From Planctomycetia bacterium TMED53 (GTDB lineage Bacteria; Planctomycetota; UBA8108; UBA1146): a stretch of DNA of 34,209 nucleotides. The stretch's first letter is position 1, and each line of letters starts with the position of its first letter. The stretch covers positions 1 to 34,209 of the forward strand of contig NHDG01000024.1 of NCBI GenBank assembly GCA_002167285.1, in the 5' to 3' direction. The notes under the pieces are model-generated. The model did no database searches and had not been told where the DNA came from. It worked only from the letters and a program-made list of their open reading frames with translations. Positions 22,931-31,230 of the stretch are shown piece by piece. The position numbers were made by a program, and so were the translations under genes.

Positions 22931-24793
22931 CTATTCTTCTTCACCCGCGGATTCCGCCGGAATCGGCGGATAAATCCACGTGATGGTCCAGGGGTAAAGG
23001 GGAGTCCCGTGATCCCTGGCGGCATCGTCATTGCTGCCACGCTGACGCCCGGTTTTAAAGTTGTCATCCGGGGCCCACATCAACATCGTTTCGGTTCCAA
23101 CATTTCGGTTCACGCGCTCACCGTATTCAGGAGCTCCGAAAGTTGCCGTCAACTTGGCCTCGATAGGATCGACGACCATCAACTTGAGCTGCTGGTCATT
23201 CGTGGAGGCGTCTCCTTGGTCGTAACGGAATCCGCGAACAGACACCTGATAACGGTCGTCGTAAACGGTCATTCCAGAATCAACCTTGCTCCCCTTCTCG
23301 AGGACCATTCCCGACTCTGTCACCCGAACCTTGCGAACGTCGAAACCGGAGAGCCAAGTTTTCTGCGTATTGAGAGACTCTTGCTCAGCCTCTACGGAAC
23401 CGCGAGTACTATCCTTCTCCGGACCGTCTTCGACCTCCATGCGGATCGATTGGGAAACCTGCTCCACATTAGGAATCGCAGCAACGACTTCGAGAATCTC
23501 ACGGGGAGCCAAGCGACCTGCCCCATGGGCAAATAACGTGCTCTGCGCTTTCTCAAGACTCACTCGCCGATCCTCCTGGAGCCCCCTCAGTTCTTTCTCA
23601 TTCTCTTTCAGCTCGTCCACCAGACGAGCCTCCTGAAGAACCGCATTGGCGTCATCAATTTTGCCGCCAAAGATCAGAGCAAAGAAAATGATCAGCACGT
23701 AAAGGGCGGCTGTCGCTCCGAGAACGACCTTCTGCTTCTTTTTGAATTCGGCGGCCTCTTGCTGCTCCTGCGGAAGCAGATTGAGATTGACGTCACCCAA
23801 TCCCAGCGCCTGAAGCCCAGCACCGATACAAGAAGAGAACGCTTGGAGATCTTCTTTGACCACATTCGCCTCTGGACGGATGCGAACCCTCTGAAGACTC
23901 TTAAAGATCTGCACTCTGATCCGCAAGTTGTCCTCGAGGTACTTACGCAGCCCGACGACCTTGCCGCTACCACCGAAGAGGAACAAGTCCTCAATTTTCA
24001 GTTCACCAGCACGTGATTTGTAGTAGCCGATGGAGCGATTCACCTCACTGACGAGATCGCGAAGTAGCGGCTGCAGCACCTCGAAGATCTTTGCGGCATG
24101 ATCAGACTTAGCAGCGGTCACCTTCAGGTTCTCCGCCTCCTCCTCTGAGCAGTTGAATCGTTCCTGCAGGGCCTGAGTAAAATCCTTGCCGGAGATGGGC
24201 AGCGAACGGAACCAGTAACGAGATTCATTCACGACGACGAGGTCCGTGTGGTGAGCACCGATCTCGATCGCCACCATTGGGCGCTGCGGACGAAGATCGA
24301 ATCGAATCAGATTCAACAAGCCGACATTGCCAAGGGTCAGAAGATCAATCTCAAGGTTGTCCGACTCGAGATCCGTAAGAAGGTCAGAGACTTCCTCCGA
24401 CCTCACCGCGAAGATCCCGATCTCCTTCTCACCATCATCGGTATCACCACAAATGTGGCTGTCCCAAATGACATCTTCCATTGGCAGCGGAATGTTTTGC
24501 TGCGCTTCATAGCCGATCAACTCTTCCAACTTCTTACCGTCCACGGGTGGGACAGTGATAAAACTGGTCAGCGCAGAACGACTCGGCAGTGAAATAGCGA
24601 GGGGACCGGTGAGTGAATGTTGGGAAGCGATACTGGATATCGCCGCGGCATTCGCTTCAGGACCAGCGCCCATCGGGTGTTCAATTTTTTCGGCAGCAAC
24701 AATCTCGGCGCCGTTACCGGCACGCTGGATCTTGATGGCCTTGAGGGAGTTCTTACCCCCATCGATACACCAGACTTCGTCGAAGTCAGCCAT
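22931..24793 (-). CDS. pilM: PilM-PilN fusion protein (actin-like ATPase plus membrane/periplasmic domain)
   Basis: A 620-residue protein. Residues 1-335 form a PilM-type actin-like ATPase: CIDGGKNSLKAIKI (9-22), the PilM hallmark YEAQQNIPLPMEDV (95-108), phosphate-2 motif VAIEIGAHHTDLVVV (174-188) and LFGGSGKVVGLRKYLED (272-288). At 336-341 is NLNLLP, matching the INLLP motif with which PilN normally docks onto PilM. A membrane helix (356-375), a coiled coil (about 380-420) and a periplasmic domain (to 620) follow. The arrangement parallels GspL of type II secretion. The ATG has GAGAGAGG upstream. It is the first gene of the cluster, downstream of a long leader and a repeat array. Confidence 0.9.
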   Translation of the reverse strand: MADFDEVWCIDGGKNSLKAIKIQRAGNGAEIVAAEKIEHPMGAGPEANAAAISSIASQHSLTGPLAISLPSRSALTSFITVPPVDGKKLEELIGYEAQQNIPLPMEDVIWDSHICGDTDDGEKEIGIFAVRSEEVSDLLTDLESDNLEIDLLTLGNVGLLNLIRFDLRPQRPMVAIEIGAHHTDLVVVNESRYWFRSLPISGKDFTQALQERFNCSEEEAENLKVTAAKSDHAAKIFEVLQPLLRDLVSEVNRSIGYYKSRAGELKIEDLFLFGGSGKVVGLRKYLEDNLRIRVQIFKSLQRVRIRPEANVVKEDLQAFSSCIGAGLQALGLGDVNLNLLPQEQQEAAEFKKKQKVVLGATAALYVLIIFFALIFGGKIDDANAVLQEARLVDELKENEKELRGLQEDRRVSLEKAQSTLFAHGAGRLAPREILEVVAAIPNVEQVSQSIRMEVEDGPEKDSTRGSVEAEQESLNTQKTWLSGFDVRKVRVTESGMVLEKGSKVDSGMTVYDDRYQVSVRGFRYDQGDASTNDQQLKLMVVDPIEAKLTATFGAPEYGERVNRNVGTETMLMWAPDDNFKTGRQRGSNDDAARDHGTPLYPWTITWIYPPIPAESAGEEE

Positions 24794-24845
24794 GAATACC
24801 TCTCTCCACCGTCAGCCGTTGGCAAGCTCTCAGCCCTGGCCGCGG

Positions 24846-24866
24846 GATCCGCTTTTCGAGCGGATC
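24846..24866. promoter_or_regulatory. Perfect stem-loop in the pilM leader
   Basis: GATCCGCT (24846-24853) and AGCGGATC (24859-24866) form an 8-bp perfect stem with a five-base loop, 53 bases before the pilM start codon. It would be transcribed in the leader RNA from the candidate promoter. No U-tract follows on the minus strand, so a role in stability or protein binding is more likely than attenuation. Confidence 0.45.
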
Positions 24867-25001
24867 AACTGGTTTGGTTTTCTTTACTTCAACTCTCAAG
24901 ATTTCGGGAACCTGAACGTCACAATGGACGTCTCCCCTTCCCGACACCTACTAAAACGGCCTCCCGATGGGATCGACTCGCCGGTTCCTCCAGCCTGATG
25001 C

Positions 25002-25030
25002 TTGATATGAATCGTCTGATTCACCATCAA
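25002..25030 (-). promoter_or_regulatory. Candidate promoter for the pilus-like cluster
   Basis: On the minus strand TTGATG (25025-25030) is separated by 17 bases from TATCAA (25002-25007). Each hexamer matches four of six sigma70 consensus bases. The predicted start near 24995 gives a leader of about 200 nt. The -35 falls in the last unit of the 13-bp repeat array. This is weaker than the rplM promoter and could be coincidental. Confidence 0.35.
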
Positions 25031-25095
25031 GTTTCACCAGTGAGATTCACTAGCAAGATTCACCGTCACGATTTGCCGTCACGATTTGCCGTCAC
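25018..25095. repeat. Six tandem 13-bp repeats upstream of the pilus-like cluster
   Basis: Six contiguous 13-base units start at 25018, 25031, 25044, 25057, 25070 and 25083: GATTCACCATCAA, GTTTCACCAGTGA, GATTCACTAGCAA, GATTCACCGTCAC, GATTTGCCGTCAC, GATTTGCCGTCAC. The last two are identical and the others diverge gradually. The minus-strand consensus is roughly TTGACGGTGAATC. The array is noncoding, in exact register, and ends at the candidate promoter of the pilus-like operon. Confidence 0.85.
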
Positions 25096-25669
25096 CAAAA
25101 ACCACAGACTCTTCAAAGCATGAAAGTCCACAGCTAAAGGCCCGGCACTTCGGGACCGCACATCCTCAAGTTGCACAAATCGAAACGAGGCATTTCACTT
25201 AGCAGTGCTACAAACATTCCGACTCACACCTTGACCCATAAGCCCCGGAATTCTCCTAGGCTTACACAGGTATTCACGCAGACGAATCTCCGCATAATCA
25301 GAAACTCGACGACGTGATTTCAGTCAGCTTGTCAGCCGCGCAAGACCTCTGGCAATCGGGGTGGATCAGAAAGCGGTGCAAGGGAAGTTTCCCGAACACT
25401 TTAACCATCTGGCTCCCCGAAATTCTGTAAGGATCGAACGGCGGTTTACGAAGGTTTCCATTCAACGGACCCCTTCGATGCCACTGCACACAATCCCGGC
25501 GCTAAACGTCCCCGTTACTCGCCGGAACTCACGACCTCGTATCCACTAATCCGATAGACCGAACATGACGTTGACGTAATCTTCACAGCAATGAAATCAC
25601 AGTAAAACTTCTGCAGAGAAAACCACTGCGAACTGACGTCTTGCTTGGAATCTTTCGGCTCATTCTTTC

Positions 25670-25736
25670 CTTCCCCGGTAGAAATTCTGTCCACTCGAAC
25701 GCAGGTCCGGCGAGAACAGAATCCCTTGCGGGGAAG
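25670..25736. other. Three-tier stem-loop, possible structured RNA element
   Basis: An 8-bp outer stem CTTCCCCG (25670-25677) / CGGGGAAG (25729-25736) encloses a symmetric 6x6 internal loop. A 7-bp stem ATTCTGT (25684-25690) / ACAGAAT (25716-25722), a 3x1 internal loop and a 4-bp stem CTCG (25694-25697) / CGAG (25711-25714) follow, with a 13-base apical loop. No U-tract follows on either strand. It lies about 100 bases past the uracil-DNA glycosylase stop. The strand is undetermined. Confidence 0.5.
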
Positions 25737-25838
25737 AGGGGAGTATAGATCCCTGAAATCCCGAGTCAACGTCCCGAAATGGTCTCATTTGCCAAAATTC
25801 GATCCCCTGGAGAGATTTGGAAGTTGCCCGATTTGACC

Positions 25839-26642
25839 TCAGCCTGAAAGGCTAAGGGTGCGGATGACCGCCTGAAGATCTTGCCAGCAGTGGGATTTGT
25901 ATTGGGGCTCCCGCAAGAGGAATGCGGGATGGTAAGTGACCACCACCGGAATGCCGCGAAATTCGTGCTTCGTACCCCGCAATCGCTTCAGGGAAGTCTC
26001 AACCCCGGTGAGGAAAGAGGCTGCGGGGCGACCTAGGGCGACGAGGACCTGCGGTTGCACCCAATCGATCTGTTCTTCCAAGTAGGCCCGGCATTGGCCC
26101 ACCTCATCGGGCCTCGGATCACGATTATTTGGTGGTCGGCACTTTAAAACATTGGCAATGTAAACTTCATCGCGAGTTAACTTAAGGCCTTGTGTAATGA
26201 TCTTGTCAAGAAGTTGGCCCGCCGGCCCCACGAACGGCTCCCCCCTTCGATCCTCTTCGGATCCGGGAGCCTCACCGACAAACATCAGCTTTGCCTTCGG
26301 GTCGCCAGTGCCAAAAACGGTACGATTTCGTGATTGGCAAAGGCTGCATTTCTCACAGCTGGCCACTTGCTGAGCCAGCTCTGCTAACGCCTCAGAAGCC
26401 GAAACCTCCGACGCAGAAGCACCGGTCGCAGTGGCTCCTGGCTCGTCAGATGTCATTTTTGGGGATTCTCGCTCAACTACCGGAGAGGTCTGAGCTTCGG
26501 GTGTAACTTTGGGGCTCACCTCGGTCGCAAGATCACCGCGCCGACGTCGGATTCCCCAACCTGCCAAGGCACGATCGTGGACCGTTGCCGGAAAATTCAA
26601 CGAATCTGCAGATCCCTGACCATCTTCTTTAGATTCAACCAT
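25839..26642 (-). CDS. Family-4 (iron-sulfur) uracil-DNA glycosylase
   Basis: A 267-residue protein that removes uracil from DNA as the first step of base excision repair. The catalytic domain covers about 90-267. Cysteines C96, C99, C168 and C184 match the spacing of the [4Fe-4S] ligands in family-4 UDGs. Motif GEAPGSEED (123-131) holds the catalytic acidic region, GRPAASFL (204-211) follows, and YHPAFLLR (237-244) is the uracil/DNA-binding motif. The first ~90 residues are a low-complexity, Ser/Ala/Glu-rich extension not needed for the fold. I chose the ATG at 26640-26642, which overlaps the mtaB stop by 8 bp; earlier in-frame codons lie inside mtaB. It is the last gene of the run from ridA. 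Confidence 0.92.
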   Translation of the reverse strand: MVESKEDGQGSADSLNFPATVHDRALAGWGIRRRRGDLATEVSPKVTPEAQTSPVVERESPKMTSDEPGATATGASASEVSASEALAELAQQVASCEKCSLCQSRNRTVFGTGDPKAKLMFVGEAPGSEEDRRGEPFVGPAGQLLDKIITQGLKLTRDEVYIANVLKCRPPNNRDPRPDEVGQCRAYLEEQIDWVQPQVLVALGRPAASFLTGVETSLKRLRGTKHEFRGIPVVVTYHPAFLLREPQYKSHCWQDLQAVIRTLSLSG

Positions 26643-27951
26643 GAGTCGCCTCTTTGACGGTGACACCTTTGAATCTTTCTCCTTCAACCGATTCCAATCG
26701 AGCCCGATACTCTTGACCACGCTTGAAACGATTGGCAGATCCCTGTGGCCAACCCAAATCAACGCGCAAGCCCTCCCGCGACAAGCCTTCAGCAATCCCC
26801 TCTGCCCCCACCTTTTCGACGAGAACCTCGACCTCGGCACCGAGTCTTCGACGGGCAACCTTTTCTTGAACAGAATTGCAATGTTGGCGAGCCCTCAGCA
26901 TGCGCTCATTACGAACTTCCGGAGAGACGTGATCGGGAAGACGGGCTGCCCGCGTCCGAGGGCGTGGGCTGTATGGGAACAGGTGTACCTTGGCAAATCC
27001 GATCTCTTCAATCCATCGAAGGGAATCCTGGAAATCTTCTTCTGTCTCTCCTGGAAAACCGACGATCAGATCCGTTGCCAAAGTCGCATCCGGTAATCGA
27101 CGCTGAACCCTCTGCATAGCATGGAGATACTCTTCGAGAGAGTAGTCGCGTCCCATCGCCTGCAAGACCTTTGCACTGCCACTTTGCAGCGGGACATGAA
27201 AAAACCGGCACAGACCTGGATCAGCTTCAAAAGCAGAAAGAAACCGATCCGTGAAGGCCCCTTCACCTATCGAAGAGAGGCGAATCCGCTCGATTCCCGG
27301 AATCTGGCGCAACTCTCTCAAAAGCTTGCCGAGGCCATCTTCGATACCGAGATCCCGCCCCCATTGGCGCAGATGAATTCCGGTGAGAACCAATTCTGAA
27401 AATCCGGATTGAGCCAACCTGGTCGCTTCATCGAGAACCGGCTGATGATCGCGGCTGCGCGATCCTCCTCGCATATACGGAATAATGCAGTAGCTGCAAA
27501 AAGAATCGCAGCCATCCTGAATCTTTAGGAAAGCCCGTGTCCGGCCTTCAAATCCTGAGATCTTGAGTCCAAAGATGTCTCGGGATTTACGCCTTGTCGA
27601 AGCCTCACCAGGAGCTGCACCGGCGACGATCTCTGCGACGCGATGCTTTTCTTCATTCCCAATCAGGTGAACGACACCTGGAATTTCAACGAGCCTCTCA
27701 CGGTCATCTTCAGACATACAACCGGTGACGATGACATCCGCCTCCGGGTTTTTCCGGGTCAGAGCTTTGACCCGATCCTCCACCTTGAGACCTGCGCGTT
27801 CGGTCACGGTACAAGAATTGACGACCACCAAATCGACGCCTTCAGCTTTTTCAACCTCACGATAGCCGAGATCGAGAATCTCTTCCCGAATCGCCTGGGT
27901 ATCGTATTGATTGATTTTGCACCCGAAGGTGACAAAGGCGCATTCAGGCAT
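26635..27951 (-). CDS. mtaB: tRNA t6A37 methylthiotransferase MtaB
   Basis: A radical-SAM methylthiotransferase that converts t6A37 to ms2t6A37 in ANN-decoding tRNAs. The 438-residue protein has the family length. The N-terminal UPF0004 domain begins FVTFGCKINQYDTQ, and C11, C47 and C78 are its [4Fe-4S] ligands. The radical-SAM cluster is CDSFCSYC (C148, C152, C155), followed by IIPYMRGGSRSR. Later come HVPLQSGS and ATDLIVGFPGETEEDF, typical of the radical-SAM barrel. The C-terminus (about 370-438) is a TRAM-like domain. The GCKINQYDTQ motif favours MtaB over MiaB or RimO. It lies 31 bp after oppF and overlaps the glycosylase gene. Confidence 0.95.
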   Translation of the reverse strand: MPECAFVTFGCKINQYDTQAIREEILDLGYREVEKAEGVDLVVVNSCTVTERAGLKVEDRVKALTRKNPEADVIVTGCMSEDDRERLVEIPGVVHLIGNEEKHRVAEIVAGAAPGEASTRRKSRDIFGLKISGFEGRTRAFLKIQDGCDSFCSYCIIPYMRGGSRSRDHQPVLDEATRLAQSGFSELVLTGIHLRQWGRDLGIEDGLGKLLRELRQIPGIERIRLSSIGEGAFTDRFLSAFEADPGLCRFFHVPLQSGSAKVLQAMGRDYSLEEYLHAMQRVQRRLPDATLATDLIVGFPGETEEDFQDSLRWIEEIGFAKVHLFPYSPRPRTRAARLPDHVSPEVRNERMLRARQHCNSVQEKVARRRLGAEVEVLVEKVGAEGIAEGLSREGLRVDLGWPQGSANRFKRGQEYRARLESVEGERFKGVTVKEATHG

Positions 27952-27982
27952 TCCGTGCTTCTCTCATTGGAGCAAACCGCAC

Positions 27983-28990
27983 CTAAGCGGACTTATCGCC
28001 CACCCCCACAGGGCTTTCGAGCCAACAATAACTCTGATGCCCTTCCCCGACAGCGATCCCTTCAGGAACTTCGATAGAACAACGCGGCCCCGCTTCCGGG
28101 CACCGAGTATGGAAGGGACAACCGGCTGGTGGATTGATCGGTGAAGGAACATCTCCCTCCAGAAGAATCCGGTTCTTCTTTCTCTTCGGATCAGGCTCAG
28201 GAACAGCGGAGAGAAGCGCACGGGTGTAGGGATGGCGAGGATCCGAATAAAGATCCTTGGCCTCTGCCTCTTCAACAATCTTCCCGAGATACATCACCGC
28301 AACCCTGTCACTGATGTGCTCAACGACGGCAAGATCATGGGCGATGAAGAGGTATGAAAGGTCAAACTCATCCTGAAGGTCGAGCAAAAGGTTAATGATC
28401 TGCGCCTGAATCGAAACATCCAAAGCGCTGACCGCTTCATCGCAAACGATAAACTCTGGCTCCACCGATAGAGCTCGTGCGATTCCGACCCGCTGCCTCT
28501 GCCCTCCAGAAAACTCGTGAGGATAGCGATTGATGTGATTGACGGGGTCGAGACCACAACGCTCCATCAAGTGCTGGACCTTCTCACGGATTTCTGAATC
28601 ACTACCCATTCGGTGGATGTGCGGCCCTTCACTCAGGATCGCCCCCACTGTCATTCTGGGGTTCAAAGAGCCATAAGGATCCTGGAAGATAATCTGCATG
28701 CGCTTACGCAAGGAGCGTAATTGGCCCCCTTGGACATTTCGCACATCCATCCCATCGAAATGAACCGAACCTTCTGTGGGCTCAACCAATCGTAAGATCG
28801 ATCGCCCAACGGTGGTTTTTCCACAACCCGATTCACCGACGAGGCCGAGTGTTTGCTTTTTTCCTAAAGAAAAGCTGACTCCATCGACGGCCTTGACATG
28901 ACCCGTGACCTTAGAAAAGACTCCCGATCGGATGGGGAACCAAGTCTTCAGATCTTTGACTTCCAGTAATGGCTTCGGTGTATCGGTCAT
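27983..28990 (-). CDS. oppF: Oligopeptide/dipeptide ABC transporter ATPase, OppF type
   Basis: A 335-residue ABC ATPase that powers peptide (or nickel-type) import. It has Walker A GESGCGKT (52-59), Q-loop [11 protein letters not shown] (Q103), signature [15 protein letters not shown] (160-174), Walker B with switch [14 protein letters not shown] (180-193), and the H-loop in [12 protein letters not shown]. The C-terminus has the Opp/Dpp extension with cysteines ([15 protein letters not shown]) and the [10 protein letters not shown] motif. The [11 protein letters not shown]-loop is typical of OppF/DppF. Its ATG overlaps the oppD stop as ATGA. The permeases and substrate-binding protein are not in the window, so the substrate is uncertain. 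Confidence 0.93.
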   Translation of the reverse strand: MTDTPKPLLEVKDLKTWFPIRSGVFSKVTGHVKAVDGVSFSLGKKQTLGLVGESGCGKTTVGRSILRLVEPTEGSVHFDGMDVRNVQGGQLRSLRKRMQIIFQDPYGSLNPRMTVGAILSEGPHIHRMGSDSEIREKVQHLMERCGLDPVNHINRYPHEFSGGQRQRVGIARALSVEPEFIVCDEAVSALDVSIQAQIINLLLDLQDEFDLSYLFIAHDLAVVEHISDRVAVMYLGKIVEEAEAKDLYSDPRHPYTRALLSAVPEPDPKRKKNRILLEGDVPSPINPPAGCPFHTRCPEAGPRCSIEVPEGIAVGEGHQSYCWLESPVGVGDKSA

Positions 28991-30003
28991 GGGGTGATTC
29001 CATTCCCAGTATTGGCAGCCTTGAAAATTTCTTCCCAGTGATGACAGGAAACCAAGTGATTTTCAGCAGCATTCACCAACTCGGGTTCGGTTTCTGCGCA
29101 CGCTTCGGTCGCATGGGGACAACGAGGTCTGAACTTGCAACCACTCGGAAACTGGAGTGGGTTCGGTACGTTGCCGTCGATGACTTTTAGGCGCTCACTC
29201 TCCTGCTCCAATCGGGGCAACGATCGAAACAGGCCTACGGTGTAAGGGTGCTTTGGCTTCTCAAAAAGCTCTTCGACCGGTGCACTTTCGACGACCTTAC
29301 CGGCGTACATGACGACGACGTGATCAGCATTCTCTGCAACCACTCCCAGGTCATGAGTGATCATCAGGATGGCCATTCCCTTATCCCGCTGGAGATCCCT
29401 CAGGAGTTCCAAGATTTGCGCCTGAATCGTGACATCGAGTGCAGTCGTCGGCTCATCGGCGATCAGCAATGAAGGATTACACGCAAGAGCAATCGCAATC
29501 ATCACTCGCTGCTTCATTCCTCCCGAGAGCTGATGCGGATACTCGTCGATCCGCTGCTCCGGTGACGGAATACCCACCTGCTTCAACAGTTCGATACTTC
29601 TCTCACGGGCTTCGCTACGGGACATTCCCTCGTGTAAGCGCAAAGACTCACCGATCTGATCCCCAACCTTAAACACCGGGTTCAGGCTCGTCATCGGCTC
29701 CTGGAAGATGACAGAGATCTCTTTACCCCTGATCTTACGCATCTCTGCTTCATTTTTTTCGAGAAGATTTTCACCCTTAAATTGGATGCGTCCGCCGACG
29801 TATTTACCAGGGGGCGTAGGAACCAGTTGTAAAATGCTCATCGCCGTAACCGATTTACCGCAGCCGGATTCTCCAACGACACCGAGGGTCTCACCGGGCT
29901 GAATCGAATAACTCACCCCATCGACGGCACGAGCGATTCCATCATCGGTATAGAACCAAGTTTTCAGATCTTCGATGGAAAGGAGAGGTTCACCGGAGCT
30001 CAA
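28987..30003 (-). CDS. oppD: Oligopeptide/dipeptide ABC transporter ATPase, OppD type
   Basis: About 338 residues. It has Walker A GESGCGKS (44-51), Q-loop [13 protein letters not shown] (Q101), signature [15 protein letters not shown] (159-173), Walker [15 protein letters not shown] (179-192) and H-loop [10 protein letters not shown]. The C-terminal Opp/Dpp extension carries [14 protein letters not shown]. The [11 protein letters not shown]-loop and GGMKQRV signature are OppD/DppD hallmarks. I chose the TTG at 30001-30003, which overlaps the ridA stop as TTGA with GAAGAGAGAG upstream. An upstream in-frame start at 30078 would add a basic, cysteine-rich N-terminus lying entirely inside ridA, which looks wrong. 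It pairs with OppF. Confidence 0.92.
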   Translation of the reverse strand: MSSGEPLLSIEDLKTWFYTDDGIARAVDGVSYSIQPGETLGVVGESGCGKSVTAMSILQLVPTPPGKYVGGRIQFKGENLLEKNEAEMRKIRGKEISVIFQEPMTSLNPVFKVGDQIGESLRLHEGMSRSEARERSIELLKQVGIPSPEQRIDEYPHQLSGGMKQRVMIAIALACNPSLLIADEPTTALDVTIQAQILELLRDLQRDKGMAILMITHDLGVVAENADHVVVMYAGKVVESAPVEELFEKPKHPYTVGLFRSLPRLEQESERLKVIDGNVPNPLQFPSGCKFRPRCPHATEACAETEPELVNAAENHLVSCHHWEEIFKAANTGNGITP

Positions 30004-30398
30004 CTCTGCTCTCTCTTCCGTGCCACAGCATCGATTTCGACATCGACGCCCTTGGGAAGAGCCGCCGCCTGAATACATGCACGTGCGGGAAATGGCTCAC
30101 TAAAAAACTGCGCGTAGACCTTGTTGACTACTTCAAAGTCAGCCATATCGGCGAGATAGACTTGGGTTTTGACGACATCGGAAAAACCACAGCCTGCAGC
30201 TGAGAGAACCTCGCCTAGATTTCTCAAAGCCTGATGAGCCTGATCTTCGATACTACGAAGAATGGATCCATCCGCGGGAACAATCGGAATCTGGCCTGAA
30301 CAATAAACCCAACCATCCACCTCGACGGCTTGGGAATAGGGCCCGATGGCTGCTGGAGCCTTGTCGGTGTGAATGGCTTTAATCGGCCCATCAGTCAT
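30000..30398 (-). CDS. ridA: RidA/YjgF-family enamine/imine deaminase
   Basis: A 132-residue RidA-family protein. These trimeric cytosolic enzymes hydrolyse reactive enamine/imine intermediates, such as 2-aminoacrylate from PLP-dependent dehydratases. It has [26 protein letters not shown] at the N-terminus (quoted in parts: GPYSQAV at 19-25, SGQIP at 34-38). The catalytic arginine is in PARACIQ (R106), and the later glutamate is in VDVEIDAVA (E121). Both key residues of deaminase-active members are present. It begins at ATG 30396-30398 with GGAAGGA about ten bases upstream, and is translationally coupled to oppD. Confidence 0.95.
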   Translation of the reverse strand: MTDGPIKAIHTDKAPAAIGPYSQAVEVDGWVYCSGQIPIVPADGSILRSIEDQAHQALRNLGEVLSAAGCGFSDVVKTQVYLADMADFEVVNKVYAQFFSEPFPARACIQAAALPKGVDVEIDAVARKREQS

Positions 30399-30580
30399 CG
30401 CCTAGAATCCTTCCATGCTTTTCAAAATTCGAATCCCTATTTCTCGAAGGGACGGGCTCTGTGGCGGTGAATCGTAGAAAAGCTCTCAAGCCAACGGTCT
30501 CCCGAGTGACTCGCTCATCAACGAACGATCGAGCAGCTGACCCGACCAGCGACAGATGGGTGAGTTTAACGGGGAGAGCA

Positions 30581-31093
30581 TCAGTTTTCCAGCGACCCTG
30601 ATCGCAAGCGGCGCTCGAGTTCAGAAGTCACCTCCCCCGCGATCGCTTCGGGCAGGGAATCCCTGACATCTCCCCCGAATGCTGCAATCTCTTTGATATG
30701 GCGGCTCGACAGATGGGAATACTCAAGGCTGGGCAATACGAATACCGTTTCCGCTTCAAGGTCGCCAGAAATGGAGCGGTTCGTCAATGCCATGGTGTAC
30801 TCAGCTTCGAAATCAGCAAAGGTGCGGATTCCCCTCAGTAGAATACGCCGTGATTCACTCTGAAGTAGATCGACGACCAAGCCATCAAACGCCTGGACTT
30901 GAACCCCCGGCAGATCGCCGATACAGGTCTTGAGCCAAGCCACCCGTTCTTCAGGGGAAAAGAGCGCTGTCTTTTGTCGATTTACCGCAACGGCCACGAT
31001 CAACTCATCAAAAATTCGCGATCCTCTTTGAATCAGATCTAAGTGCCCTTTGTGGGGCGGGTCAAAGGTACCGGGATAGACCGCTTTACTCAT
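30581..31093 (-). CDS. coaD: Phosphopantetheine adenylyltransferase
   Basis: CoaD transfers AMP from ATP to 4'-phosphopantetheine, the penultimate step of coenzyme A synthesis. The 170-residue protein has the family length. Motifs: YPGTFDPPHKGHLDLIQRG (6-24) with the (H/T)xGH nucleotidyl-transfer motif at 14-17, LLRGIRTFADFEAE (85-98), and LSSRHIKEIA (128-137), the family's SSTxVRE-type ATP-binding motif in a slightly altered form. The ATG is at 31091-31093 with GAGGGC upstream. It stands 182 bp ahead of ridA and 137 bp after the LptD-like gene, so it may have its own promoter. Confidence 0.96.
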   Translation of the reverse strand: MSKAVYPGTFDPPHKGHLDLIQRGSRIFDELIVAVAVNRQKTALFSPEERVAWLKTCIGDLPGVQVQAFDGLVVDLLQSESRRILLRGIRTFADFEAEYTMALTNRSISGDLEAETVFVLPSLEYSHLSSRHIKEIAAFGGDVRDSLPEAIAGEVTSELERRLRSGSLEN

Positions 31094-31230
31094 GCTGCCC
31101 TCGATTCACTCAAGAGAAATACTCCCCCATCGGTAGATCAATTCAGGGAGATCAACTCACAAGTGAAATCATCACCGCTATCTTCATTGGGAGAAACCGA
31201 AAAACAGATGGGAAGTCACGGATAAAAGCC

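Larger units (their letters stand above)
24794..25838. other. One-kilobase noncoding region upstream of the pilus-like cluster
   Basis: Frames here are short and on both strands, with no family resemblance or good ribosome binding sites; one 84-codon minus-strand frame (25515-25769) has a cysteine- and serine-rich, patternless product. The region holds a candidate promoter (25002-25030), a 13-bp tandem repeat array (25018-25095), a leader stem-loop (24846-24866) and a larger stem-loop (25670-25736). I found no tRNA, tmRNA, RNase P or SRP RNA signature. Confidence 0.65.

Noticed and set aside
25128-25280. DnaA-box-like words (such as GTCCACA and TTACACA) suggesting a replication origin
   Set aside because: They are isolated and do not match TTATCCACA, with no AT-rich unwinding element or dnaA/dnaN genes nearby.
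25515-25769. 84-codon minus-strand frame in the noncoding region
   Set aside because: No ribosome binding site, no recognisable family pattern, and its sequence overlaps the stem-loop at 25670-25736. It looks like a chance frame.
29980-30078. Longer oppD start reaching 30078
   Set aside because: It would add a cysteine-rich, basic segment lying wholly within ridA; the TTG overlap start at 30003 has a ribosome binding site and matches OppD length.
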